A stretch of DNA of 64,000 nucleotides from Agromyces lapidis (GTDB lineage: Bacteria > Actinomycetota > Actinomycetes > Actinomycetales > Microbacteriaceae), in assembly GCF_009749405.1 (NCBI RefSeq), contig NZ_WBIQ01000001.1:372001-436000 (forward strand), in the 5' to 3' direction. Made by a program: the position numbers and the translations under genes. Below, in pieces: positions 26,121 through 37,261 of the stretch. Positions within the stretch are counted from its first letter, which is position 1, and every line of letters begins with the position of its first letter. A model generated the notes under the pieces. That model had not been told where the DNA came from. It saw nothing but the letters and a program-made list of their open reading frames with translations, and made no database searches.

Positions 26121-26963
26121 TCAGCGCTGCGGGAAGCCGGGCGGGGTCGCGGTGAGCACCGGGGCCAGCGCGGCCATGCGCTCGGCCTCGAGGGTGAGCG
26201 CGGCGAGGTCGCGTTCGCGCCGGAGCGCGGCGACCCCGGCGAGGAACCGCTCGGCCGGGGCGTCGGGGACCGGTGAGACGTAGGGGACGACCTCGGCCGC
26301 GAGCGAGGCCGCGACCCGGTCGCGGCTCGCCGGTGCGAGATGCGGGGCGTTCTGCAGGAACGACGCCACCCGGCGCGCGAGCGGGTCGGGAAGTCGGCCG
26401 ATGTCGGCGATCGCCGCCCATGCGCCGAGCTCGACCGGCACCCCGAACGCGGTCGACGGCGGCACCGGCACCCGCTCGACCTGCCCGTGCGTGCCGGCCA
26501 GCAGGTCGCCGAGGCGCTTCGACGACGGGTTCAGGAAGCCGACGAGCACCGCGAGGCCGCCGAACGTCATGTAGATCTCGACGACGCCGACGAGCGCCCG
26601 GATGAAGGCGTGCCTGAAGCCGATCGCACCGCCGTCGTCGCGCACGACGCGGAGCCCGAGGGCGAGCTTGCCGAGCGAACGACCCCGCGACGCCGTCTCG
26701 ACGGTCGTCGGCAGCACCACGAGCACTGCGACGAGGCCGGTGATGAGCACCGCGCGGAAGGCCGCCTCGTCGACGCCGAGCCCCGCGAGCAGGAAGACGA
26801 GGCCGACGAGGAGCACGATGCTCACGAGCACGTCGATCGCGGCGCCGCCCGCACGGATGAGCGCGCTCGCGGGCCGCAGGTCGAGGCTGACCGCCTCGCC
26901 GGTGAGCACGCCGTCGTCGTCGAAGCGGGCGAGCCGGATGGGCTCGGCGGTCGATTCGGCCAT
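26121..26963 (-). CDS. RDD family membrane protein
   Basis: 280 residues. The RDD domain spans residues ~25-165: it begins with PASALIRAGGAAIDVLVSIVLLVGL, has a second helix pair VLITGLVAVLVVLPTTVE, and the conserved TASRGRSLGKLALGLRVVRDDGG and NPSSKRLGDLLAGTHGQV. About 115 soluble residues follow. RDD proteins are small transporters or membrane scaffolds; some act as Na+(Li+)/H+ antiporters, but most are uncharacterised. It is divergent from the SpoIIM-like gene with only 17 bases between start codons, so the two are probably co-regulated. Pairing of RDD and SpoIIM-like genes beside DUF58/MoxR genes is common in actinobacteria. Confidence 0.85.
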   Translation of the reverse strand: MAESTAEPIRLARFDDDGVLTGEAVSLDLRPASALIRAGGAAIDVLVSIVLLVGLVFLLAGLGVDEAAFRAVLITGLVAVLVVLPTTVETASRGRSLGKLALGLRVVRDDGGAIGFRHAFIRALVGVVEIYMTFGGLAVLVGFLNPSSKRLGDLLAGTHGQVERVPVPPSTAFGVPVELGAWAAIADIGRLPDPLARRVASFLQNAPHLAPASRDRVAASLAAEVVPYVSPVPDAPAERFLAGVAALRRERDLAALTLEAERMAALAPVLTATPPGFPQR

Positions 26964-26980
26964 GGGTAGTATTCAAGCAG

Positions 26981-27976
26981 ATGGACCTCGAAGCGCTCGC
27001 CTCAGCCCGCCGTGACGACTGGCAGCGGCTCGACGCGCTCGCGCGCAGTTCGCGCCTCAGCGGGCCCGAGACCGACGAGCTCATCGAGCGGTATCAGGCC
27101 GGGGCATCCGACCTCTCGCTCGTGAAGTCGACGGCCGGGTCGACCGCCCTCGGCGACCGGCTCTCGCTCTCGCTCGCGCGTGCGAGGCTGCGCTTCACGG
27201 GCGCCCCCGAGAACCCGCTGCGCCAGCTCGCGAGATTCACTGCGGTCGACCTTCCCGCGGCGCTCCACCGCCTCCGCTGGCTCACGCTCGCGGTCGCCGT
27301 GGCCACGTTCGTCATCGCGGCGCTCTACGCGTGGTGGATCGCCGGCGACCCGAGGGCGCTCGCCTCGATCGGCTCGGAGCGGGAGCTCCGCCAGATCGCC
27401 GAGGAGGGGTTCGCCGCCTACTACTCGGAGCACCCGGCCGGCTCCTTCGCCGGTTCCGTCTGGACGAACAACGCGTGGGTCGCCGCCCAGTGCGTCGCCT
27501 TCGGCGTGCTCGGCGTCTGGGTGCCGTGGGTGATCATGCAGAACGCGCAGAACCTCGGCGTGAACGCCGCGATCATGTTCGCCTACGACGAGGCCGACAC
27601 CTTCTTCCTCTACATCGCCCCCCACGGCCTGCTCGAGCTCACCTGCGTGTTCGTGGCCGCCGCGGCGGGGCTGCGCATCTTCTGGGCGTGGGTCGCTCCA
27701 GGGCCGAGGCCGCGCGGGGTCGCCCTCGCCGCCGACGCCCGGGCGCTCTTCACGGTCGCCATCGGGCTCGTCTTCTTCCTCTTCGTCGCGGGCCTCATCG
27801 AGGGCTTCGTGACGCCCGCACCGTGGCCGTGGGCCGTCAAGATCGGCATCGGAGCGCTTGCGCTCGGCGGGTTCCTCTTCTACATGCTGGTGATCGGCGG
27901 TCGAGCGCGGCGTGCGGGGGCGACCGGCGACCTCGCGGCGTTCGACGCCGGCGCCACGCGGGTCGTCTCGGGCTGA
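26981..27976 (+). CDS. SpoIIM-like (stage II sporulation protein M) membrane protein
   Basis: 331 residues. A soluble N-terminus (DDWQRLDALARSSRLSGPETDELIERYQ) is followed by hydrophobic helices from residue ~100, including LTLAVAVATFVIAALYAWW, WVAAQCVAFGVLGVWVPWVIM, and the conserved family block YIAPHGLLELTCVFVAAAAGLRI, then further helices near the C-terminus. In Bacillus SpoIIM works with peptidoglycan hydrolases during engulfment. Non-sporulating actinobacteria carry this version next to RDD and MoxR genes. A TAGTAT box 8 bases before the ATG suggests a leaderless transcript. Function here is inferred to be in envelope remodelling. Confidence 0.85.
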   Translation: MDLEALASARRDDWQRLDALARSSRLSGPETDELIERYQAGASDLSLVKSTAGSTALGDRLSLSLARARLRFTGAPENPLRQLARFTAVDLPAALHRLRWLTLAVAVATFVIAALYAWWIAGDPRALASIGSERELRQIAEEGFAAYYSEHPAGSFAGSVWTNNAWVAAQCVAFGVLGVWVPWVIMQNAQNLGVNAAIMFAYDEADTFFLYIAPHGLLELTCVFVAAAAGLRIFWAWVAPGPRPRGVALAADARALFTVAIGLVFFLFVAGLIEGFVTPAPWPWAVKIGIGALALGGFLFYMLVIGGRARRAGATGDLAAFDAGATRVVSG

Positions 27977-28135
27977 GGCGCCGAGCGGCCCAGGCGTGCG
28001 TCCCGCATCTCCCGCGGGTTGAGCGCGGCGGGCGTTCGGGAGGAGCTCGCCCGCTTCGGAGGTCGATCCGAGGCATCGCCTCCTCCCGAGCGGTCGATCT
28101 CCTCCGCATCCCGCGTGCGTGCCGTGAGACGACGA

Positions 28136-28165
28136 AAGGCGGATGCCCCGTGGGGCATCCGCCTT
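28136..28165 (-). terminator. Aquaporin gene terminator
   Basis: AAGGCGGATGCCCC (28136-28149) pairs with GGGGCATCCGCCTT (28152-28165) on a minimal loop, 15 bases after the stop of the minus-strand aquaporin gene. On the minus strand a short TTTCGTCGT follows. Confidence 0.75.
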
Positions 28166-28180
28166 CGTCAGCTGCGGCGA

Positions 28181-28915
28181 CTACGCGGTGAGCTTCGCCG
28201 GACGGTCGAAGACCGCCTTGTAGATCACGCCGGCGAGCAGCGCACCGGCGATCGGGGCGACGATCGAGGCCCAGAGCTGGGTGAGTGCGAGCTCGCCGCC
28301 GAAGATCGCGGTCGCGATCGAACGCGCCGGGTTGAACGAGCCGTTCGAGACCGGGCCGGCGACGAGCACGAGGACGGTGAGCGTGAGACCGATGGCGAGC
28401 GGGGCCAGGTTCGACGCCGCGCGGCCGGCCGAGGTCACGCCGAGGATCACGAAGAGGAAGACCGCGGTGGCGACGATCTCGGCGATGAGGAAGGAGCCGA
28501 GGCCGAACCCGCCGGGCGAGAGCTCGTCGTACCCGGTCGACGCGCCGCGGAAGATCGCGATGTCGAACATGGGGCCGGTCGAGAGGATGCCGAGCAGCAC
28601 CACCGAACCGAGGATGCCGCCGACGACCTGGGCCGCAAGGTAGCCGAGCACGTCCTTCCAGGCGAAGCGTCCGGCGACGGCGAGACCGAGGGTGACGGCC
28701 GGGTTGAAGTGGCCGCCCGAGATCGGGCCGAAGGCGTAGACGCCGACGACGACCGAGAGGCCGAGCGCGACGGCCACGGCGAGCAGGCCGGCGGTCGGTG
28801 CGGCGAAGATCGCCGCACCGATGACGCCGAAGACGAGGATGAAGGTGCCGAGGAGTTCGGCGGTGAGCTTCTGGGCGGTCGACGGAACGGCGACGGCAGG
28901 TGCGGTGTCAGACAT
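28181..28915 (-). CDS. Aquaporin / MIP family channel
   Basis: 244 residues, six predicted helices and the two pore loops GGHFNPAVT and NGSFNPARS. The start is supported by AAAGGGA. The overall pattern is closer to AqpZ than to GlpF. Aligned by eye with E. coli AqpZ, the selectivity-filter positions Phe43, His174 and Thr183 become Leu, Val and Gly, and Arg189 is kept. The predicted filter would be wider and less polar than in a strict water channel, so glycerol or another small solute is possible. It lies on its own between the SpoIIM-like gene and the DUF58 operon, with its own terminator, which suggests a later insertion into a conserved block. Confidence 0.88.
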   Translation of the reverse strand: MSDTAPAVAVPSTAQKLTAELLGTFILVFGVIGAAIFAAPTAGLLAVAVALGLSVVVGVYAFGPISGGHFNPAVTLGLAVAGRFAWKDVLGYLAAQVVGGILGSVVLLGILSTGPMFDIAIFRGASTGYDELSPGGFGLGSFLIAEIVATAVFLFVILGVTSAGRAASNLAPLAIGLTLTVLVLVAGPVSNGSFNPARSIATAIFGGELALTQLWASIVAPIAGALLAGVIYKAVFDRPAKLTA

Positions 28916-29080
28916 TGAGTCCCTTTCGTAGGGTGGACGGACGCGGACGTCGTCCGTTCGTGTGGCGCTGCCTCATCGGCGCCTTCCAGAGCGTAGCGAG
29001 TCCGCCGTTCTCGAGCGGTGAACCCCGCGCGAATGTTCGAAAACTGCGCCGTGCGACCCCGGGCGTCGCAGCCCGCCGTC

Positions 29081-30418
29081 TCAGAGCCGCCCGGCGGCCT
29101 TGAGCTCGAGGTAGCGATCGGCGAGGGCCGGGGGCAGTTCATGCGGCGCAGCGGTGACCGTCTGGGCGCCGAGCCGGCGGATCGCCGCGCCGACCCGTTC
29201 GCCGTCGAGCAGGCCGCGCTCCGCGGCCGCAGCGCCGTACACCTCGTCGAGGTCGCCGCGCAGCCGACTCGCCTCGAGCAGCGCGGGGTCGGCGACGGAG
29301 GCGACGACGACCGTGTGGCGCGCGGTGAGCTGCGGCAGCACCGACAGCAGGCCGCGCGCGGAGCCGGGGGAGTCGGCAGCGGTCAGCAGGACGACGAAGG
29401 CGTGCCGACTCGTGACCGCGCGCACCTGACCGGGCACGAGCGCCCAGTCGGCCTCGACGAGTTCGGCGTCGATGCCCGCCATCGCGTCGACCATGCGGGC
29501 GAGGAGGTCGGCTCCGCTCGCGCCGTGCACGCGCCCCCGCAGGCGGCGATCGGTCGCGAGGAAGTCGACGCGGTCGCCCGCGTGCGATGCGAGCGCCGCG
29601 AGCAGCAGCGCGGCCTCGTAGCTCGTGTCGAGGCGCGGTTCGTCGGCGATGCGCGCCGCAGCGGTGCGCGAGGTGTCCGCGACGATGACGATGCGGCGGT
29701 CGCGTTCGGGGCGCCAGGTGCGGACCATGAGCCTCGTGTTGCCGGGCACCTCGGGGTCGATGTGGCGCGCGGTCGCCCGCCAGTCGATGGAGCGCACGTC
29801 GTCGCCCCGGACGTACTCGCGGATCGAGTCGAACTCGGTGCCCTGCCCGCGGATGAGGAGCGGCGTCCGGCCGTCGAGCTCGCGCAGCCGGGTCAGCCGG
29901 GAGGGCAGGTGCACCCGCGAATGGAACGGCGGCAGTACCCGCACCCGCCCCGGCGCCGCGAGGGTCGCCTGCCGCGCCCACAGGCCGAGCGGGCCGGCCG
30001 AGCGGATCGTCACCTGCTGCGTGCGCCGATCGCCGCGACGGGTCGGCACGAGCTGCAGCGTCATGCGGCGACGCTCGCCCGGCGGGATCGCGAGCCGGGT
30101 GCGGTTGGTGCCGGCGACCCCGGCCGAGGGCTCCCACCCGTCGCGGACGGTGGCGCGGAGCATCCGGCCGCCGAGGTTCTGCACCGTGAGCTGCGAGGCG
30201 ACGGGCTCGCCCAGCCGCACTCGATCGGGCAGCTCACGGCCGAAGGCGACCGTTCGGGGCGAGGCGGCGAGCGAGAGGTCGACGATGCCGGCACCGGTGA
30301 CGACGAGGAGCCACCCGACGAGCGCGAGCCAGGCCAGGGGCGCGCTCGAGATGCCCGCCACCACGACGGGGACGACCCCGAGGGCGACGAGCAGCGCGAA
30401 TCGACCGGTCAGCGCCAT
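29081..30418 (-). CDS. DUF58 domain-containing protein
   Basis: 445 residues. Two N-terminal hydrophobic segments (FALLVALGVVPVVVAGI and LAWLALVGWLLVVTGAGIV) precede a beta-rich region. The DUF58 core includes GTEFDSIREYVRGDDVRSIDWRATARH, then a von Willebrand A-like region starting at RIVIVADTSRTAA with a degenerate DxSxx motif. DUF58 proteins pair with MoxR AAA+ ATPases, and the gene follows MoxR after a single base. The pair is thought to work as a chaperone system for membrane or metal-binding complexes; the client here is unknown. Confidence 0.88.
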   Translation of the reverse strand: MALTGRFALLVALGVVPVVVAGISSAPLAWLALVGWLLVVTGAGIVDLSLAASPRTVAFGRELPDRVRLGEPVASQLTVQNLGGRMLRATVRDGWEPSAGVAGTNRTRLAIPPGERRRMTLQLVPTRRGDRRTQQVTIRSAGPLGLWARQATLAAPGRVRVLPPFHSRVHLPSRLTRLRELDGRTPLLIRGQGTEFDSIREYVRGDDVRSIDWRATARHIDPEVPGNTRLMVRTWRPERDRRIVIVADTSRTAAARIADEPRLDTSYEAALLLAALASHAGDRVDFLATDRRLRGRVHGASGADLLARMVDAMAGIDAELVEADWALVPGQVRAVTSRHAFVVLLTAADSPGSARGLLSVLPQLTARHTVVVASVADPALLEASRLRGDLDEVYGAAAAERGLLDGERVGAAIRRLGAQTVTAAPHELPPALADRYLELKAAGRL

Positions 30419-30419
30419 C

Positions 30420-31462
<1,043 letters not shown>

Positions 31463-31466
<4 letters not shown>

Positions 31467-32737
31467 GGTCGCCTTCCTGGATGATCCGCAGGCTGCGGGG
31501 TGGAGGTCTCTGGTGCGAGTGTCGCACGCACGGCGTGTTCGAGATCGTCGAGCCCGGCCGCGAGCCGCACGAACTCCTGGTCGCCGGTGGGCACCGCATC
31601 GATCAGCACGGCGCGCACCTGCCCCGGGTCTCGTCGGGTCGCGGCCGCCGCCGCCGCGGCGATCTCGGCGACGTCGGCGGTGCGCGGCAGCCGCAGTGCC
31701 GAGGCGATGCGGGCGAGCGTGCCGAGGCGCAGCTGGTCGAGCGCGTGCCGGCGCGCCGCGCTGCGCGCGTACAACCGGGCGCGGCCCACGGCGGTCTCGC
31801 CCGCAGGCACGTGCACGGGGAGGTTCTCGACGACCAGGGGGCCGAAGCGCCGCCCGCGCCAGACGCCGGCGACGATGGTGACGACGACCGCGAGGGCGAG
31901 CACCGGGCTGACCCAGCCCGGGGTGAGTTCGCCGAGCGTGGGTGCCTGGTCGGGGTCGGCATCGAGGGGGCCGGGCAGGTACCACACGAGTTCATCGGAT
32001 GCCCCGGCGAGCCCGATGGCGAGCGCCGCGTTGCCGCGCTCGGTGATGCGGCCATTCTCGAACGGGGTCGATGCCCCGACGAGTGCGATCCGTCCGTCGC
32101 CCGACGAGGGTCCCTCGGCGACGGCGTAGCCGTACTCGCCGTCGCGGAAGCACCCCTGCCAGCCGCCAGAGGCCGCCTCGTCGTCGATGGTGAAGAGGCG
32201 CTGGTCGGTCGAGAGCGCCCCGGCGTTCTCGGCGGCGGGGAGCTCGCACGCGACCTCGTCGAGGGCGCCCGATGCGGCCCCGGCCAACCGTATGCCGGGG
32301 GCGAGCGCCTCGAGCGCGGCGAACCCGGGCTCGACGACGACGACGCGGTCGGCGAACATCGCCAGCCGGCTGAGTCGCTGCTCGTCGAGCAGGCCGAACT
32401 CGTCGAAGACGAGCACCGTGGCACCGGACTTCGCCGCGGTGAGTGCCGTGTCGAAGTCGTCGGCGGTCTCGACCTCGACGCCGTGGGAGCCGAGGACCTC
32501 GACGAGCGCCTTCGCCCCGAACGGGGCCGGATTGTCGGCGCCGAGACGCTGGCCGGCGCCCGCGGCGCCGCCGCGGAGCACGAGCAGCGCGATCGCACCG
32601 AGCACGAGGACGATCGCGAACCAGATCCAGATGCGTCGGCGGCGGACACCCGCGCGGAACGTCGGCGTGATCGCGGCGGCGGGCGTCACGTCGGCGGGTG
32701 CGGAGGCGACCGCCGCAGCGGGCGGCGCCGCCGTCAT
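31463..32737 (-). CDS. DUF4350 domain-containing membrane protein
   Basis: 424 residues from ATG 32737. An Ala/Pro-rich cytoplasmic start is followed by a helix IWIWFAIVLVLGAIALLVLRGG. The DUF4350 domain (residues ~80-250) resembles a glutamine amidotransferase-like fold: SGATVLVFDEFGLLDEQRLSRLAMFADRVVVVEPG. A second helix VSPVLALAVVVTIVAGVW follows, then a cytoplasmic tail with LDQLRLGTLARIASALRL. The family always sits beside MoxR-DUF58-DUF4129 genes in actinobacteria and is thought to be part of the same membrane complex. Both ends overlap neighbouring frames by four bases. Confidence 0.85.
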
Positions 32738-33393
32738 CGGACGGCCCCCGCTGCGTCGGCGGCCGCCTCGGGGGCGCCGGCGGGCCGGCTCCGGGCGAGT
32801 TCGGTCTCGAGCTCGCTCATCCGCTCGTACCCCGCGGCGCTGCCGAGCCCACCCAGGTAGCGCACCCCGTCGAACTCCGCGGCGGCCGCCGCGAGCTCGC
32901 GCTCGCGATCCGGGAAGGGCGCTGCGGCCGCCAGTGCGAAGGCGTGCGCGGTGGTACCCGGGTGCACCTGCACGAGATCGCGGTCGACCGTGCCCCGGAC
33001 GAGCGCGCGGAAGCGCTCCTCGATGGCGAGCGGCCAGTCCCAGCTCGCCGCGGCGAGCTCTGCGGCCCGCCGCAGCGCCGCGAGGTCGCGGAGGTCGCCG
33101 TCGTCGAAGAGCGGGACGGCGGCCTGCTGACGCCGACGGAGACGGGGCGCGCCGAAGACCAGGAAGGCGACGACGACGAGCGCGGCGACGGCGACGACGA
33201 CGATGAGCGTCACGACCGGCGCGGGCACGCCCCCGGCGCCGCCGAGGAGCTCGGCGAACCAGTCGCGGACGGCCTGCATCGCGAGGTCGAAGGCGGTCGG
33301 CTTGGAGTTCTGGTACTCGGGCTTGGCGAGTTCGTCCTCGAGCCACCGACGCGCCTCGGGCGCGTCGGGGTCGAGCGGGGTCAGGACGAGCAC
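32734..33393 (-). CDS. DUF4129 domain-containing membrane protein
   Basis: 219 residues from a GTG at 33393, two bases after the stop of the preceding gene; no strong Shine-Dalgarno, so coupling is likely. An acidic N-terminal ~55 residues (DPDAPEARRWLEDELAKPEYQ) precede a single helix PVVTLIVVVAVAALVVVAFLVF. The C-terminal ~110 residues are the DUF4129 region (AELAAASWDWPLAIEERFRALVRGTVDR then GTTAHAFALAAAAPFPDR), which in larger proteins follows transglutaminase-like domains. It forms part of the DUF58-MoxR operon. The stop overlaps the DUF4350 start as ATGA. Function unknown. Confidence 0.8.
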   Translation of the reverse strand: MLVLTPLDPDAPEARRWLEDELAKPEYQNSKPTAFDLAMQAVRDWFAELLGGAGGVPAPVVTLIVVVAVAALVVVAFLVFGAPRLRRRQQAAVPLFDDGDLRDLAALRRAAELAAASWDWPLAIEERFRALVRGTVDRDLVQVHPGTTAHAFALAAAAPFPDRERELAAAAAEFDGVRYLGGLGSAAGYERMSELETELARSRPAGAPEAAADAAGAVR

Positions 33394-33395
33394 CG

Positions 33396-34667
33396 TCAGT
33401 GCCGGGGCTGCTCGGGTCCGCCGGCCTCGGGCGTCGTCGGCCAGGTCGTGGCGGGCGGTGCCGCCGCCGGCGCGTACGGCGCCCATGCGGGGGCGGGTGC
33501 GCTCGACGGCGGCGGTGCGTACGGGTCGCCCGTCGCGGCCGCGCCCGCGTCGCGCTGCTCGACGTGGCGCGCGAGCTCGAGGTCGAGCCCCTCGGTGCGC
33601 ATGCGCAGGTCGATGTAGATGACGGCGACGAGGGCGGCCTGCACGACGGCGGTGATCGCGCCGATGAGCAGCGACAGCACGAGCGTGACGACGCTCGTCG
33701 CGATGGTGATGCCGAGCGCGGCCCCGGTGCCGGTCGGGTCGATGATCGCGGCGAGGACGGTACCGATGAGCGACACCGGCTGCACCACGACCTGGGCGGC
33801 CACGTTCAGGATGAGCCCCACCAGCAGCAGGGTGCCGAAGGTGCGCCAGAAGTACCCGTTCGTGAGTCGCCACGACCGTCGTACGGCCTGCCCGATCCCG
33901 GTGTTCTCGAGCACGATGATGCTCGGCACGATCGCGAGCTTGGTGCCGAGCCAGGCGCCGACCACCGCGAGGCCGAGGGCGCCGAATAGCGTGACGAGCA
34001 CCGCGCCGATCAGGGCGCCGGGCGAGGTGAGCGCGGCGACGACGATGATGCCGGTGAACACGGCCACGACGAGGAGCACCGCGAGGGTGACGAGCGCCGT
34101 CCACCCGAGCAGCGGCCAGATGCGGCGCGCGGCGCGCCGCCAGAGCGCTCCGAACCCGAGCCGCTCGCCGAGGGTGCCGGTCGCGACCTCGACGACCATG
34201 ACCCCCTGCAGGAAGGCGCCGGCGACGAGTGTGAGCGCGACCGGGACGAGCATGAGGAGGAGGAAGGCGCCGACGCCGCCCGACATCACCGCGTCCATGT
34301 CCTCGGAGGCGGCGTTCTCGACCCTGGTGAAGATGAACACCATGAACGGCACGACGACGGCGAGCGTCGCGAACGCGGAGACGAGCTGCACGACGAGCCC
34401 GCTGCCGAAGGTCGCGCCGGGGTTGCGGCGCAGGGCCTGGAACGGCGCCCAGAGCAGCGTGCCGAAGCTCAGCGGACGCAGCGGCAGCAGCCCGGGCTTC
34501 GGCGGCGGCGCCCACGCGCCGGGCGCGGGCGGGAGCCACGGCTGCTGCGGCGAACCGTAGCCCGGCGCGGGCGGCACCGGGGGCGCGCCGTACGGCGGCG
34601 GCACCGGGGCATCCGGAGCCGAACCGCTCGCCGGAGTACCGGGCGCCTGCCAGTCGTGATCCGACAC
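33396..34667 (-). CDS. Multi-spanning membrane protein (glycerophosphodiesterase membrane-domain type)
   Basis: 423 residues from a GTG at 34667, chosen because GGAAGGAG lies nine bases upstream. Pro/Gly/Tyr-rich cytoplasmic ends (PPPYGAPPVPPAPGYG; SSAPAPAWAPYAPAAAPP) flank a central region with about six to eight hydrophobic helices, including LVVQLVSAFATLAVVVPFMV, FLLLMLVPVALTLVAGAFL and TIATSVVTLVLSLLIGAI. A helix-breaking AIVPSIIVLENTGIGQAVRRSWRLT is typical of the membrane domain found in some glycerophosphodiester phosphodiesterases. No phosphodiesterase domain is present. It heads the DUF4129-DUF4350-MoxR-DUF58 operon and is divergent from mtrA. Confidence 0.75.
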   Translation of the reverse strand: MSDHDWQAPGTPASGSAPDAPVPPPYGAPPVPPAPGYGSPQQPWLPPAPGAWAPPPKPGLLPLRPLSFGTLLWAPFQALRRNPGATFGSGLVVQLVSAFATLAVVVPFMVFIFTRVENAASEDMDAVMSGGVGAFLLLMLVPVALTLVAGAFLQGVMVVEVATGTLGERLGFGALWRRAARRIWPLLGWTALVTLAVLLVVAVFTGIIVVAALTSPGALIGAVLVTLFGALGLAVVGAWLGTKLAIVPSIIVLENTGIGQAVRRSWRLTNGYFWRTFGTLLLVGLILNVAAQVVVQPVSLIGTVLAAIIDPTGTGAALGITIATSVVTLVLSLLIGAITAVVQAALVAVIYIDLRMRTEGLDLELARHVEQRDAGAAATGDPYAPPPSSAPAPAWAPYAPAAAPPATTWPTTPEAGGPEQPRH

Positions 34668-34855
34668 CTGTACGCACTCCTTCCGGCGGGGTGCCCCCAT
34701 GCTCGCACATTCGGCCGAGCCGCACGCCGACCGGCTACGCTGGAGCGCACCAGACCGCGCCGCGTCGCACGGCACCGAGACGGAGACCGGGCCGCGCCGC
34801 ACGGCACCGACACGGGACTGCGCCGGAAAGCTCGGCGCCGACAGGAATGAACGGG

Positions 34856-35536
34856 ATGACTTCACGCGTACTCGTCGTCGACGACGACACGGCCCTCGCC
34901 GAGATGATCGGCATCGTGCTGCGCACCGAGGGCTTCGAGCCGGTCTTCTGCGCCGACGGCGCCGGCGCGCTCGCCGCGTTCCGCGAGTCGAAGCCCGACC
35001 TCGTGCTCCTCGACCTGATGCTCCCCGGCATGGACGGCATCGAGGTGTGCGGTCGAATCCGCGCCGAGTCGGGCACGCCGATCATCATGCTGACCGCGAA
35101 GTCCGACACGGCCGACGTCGTGAAGGGCCTCGAGTCCGGCGCCGACGACTACATGGTCAAGCCCTTCAACCCGAAGGAGCTGGTCGCCCGCATCCGCACC
35201 CGGCTGCGGCCGACCCCCGACCCGGTCGTCGCGACGCTCGGCATCGGCGACCTCGTGATCGACGCGGCCGGGCACGAGGTGCGTCGCGGCGAGACCCGCA
35301 TCAACCTCACGCCGCTCGAGTTCGACCTGCTGCTCACCCTCGCTTCGAAGCCGCAGCAGGTGTTCACCCGCGAGATGCTGCTCGAACAGGTCTGGGGCTA
35401 CCACTACAAGGCCGACACGCGGCTCGTGAACGTGCACGTGCAGCGGCTGCGGGCGAAGGTCGAGCACGACCCCGACAACCCGCGCATCGTCATGACGGTG
35501 CGCGGCGTCGGCTACCGCGCCGGCGCGACGACCTAG
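34856..35536 (+). CDS. mtrA: Response regulator MtrA
   Basis: 226 residues from ATG 34856 (an ATG three codons upstream is the alternative). The receiver domain has VVDDDTALAEMIGIVLRTEGF, the phospho-acceptor Asp53 in LVLLDLMLPGMDGIEV, TAKSDTADVVKGLESGADDYMVKPF, and a C-terminal winged helix with LTPLEFDLLLTLASKP and VNVHVQRLRAKVEHDPDNPRIVMTVRGVGYR. It closely follows the mycobacterial MtrA pattern, an essential OmpR-family regulator of division and envelope genes. mtrB follows after 12 bases. It is divergent from the membrane gene at 34667. Confidence 0.95.
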   Translation: MTSRVLVVDDDTALAEMIGIVLRTEGFEPVFCADGAGALAAFRESKPDLVLLDLMLPGMDGIEVCGRIRAESGTPIIMLTAKSDTADVVKGLESGADDYMVKPFNPKELVARIRTRLRPTPDPVVATLGIGDLVIDAAGHEVRRGETRINLTPLEFDLLLTLASKPQQVFTREMLLEQVWGYHYKADTRLVNVHVQRLRAKVEHDPDNPRIVMTVRGVGYRAGATT

Positions 35537-35548
35537 GCGACGGGCCGG

Positions 35549-37253
<1,705 letters not shown>

Positions 37254-37261
<8 letters not shown>

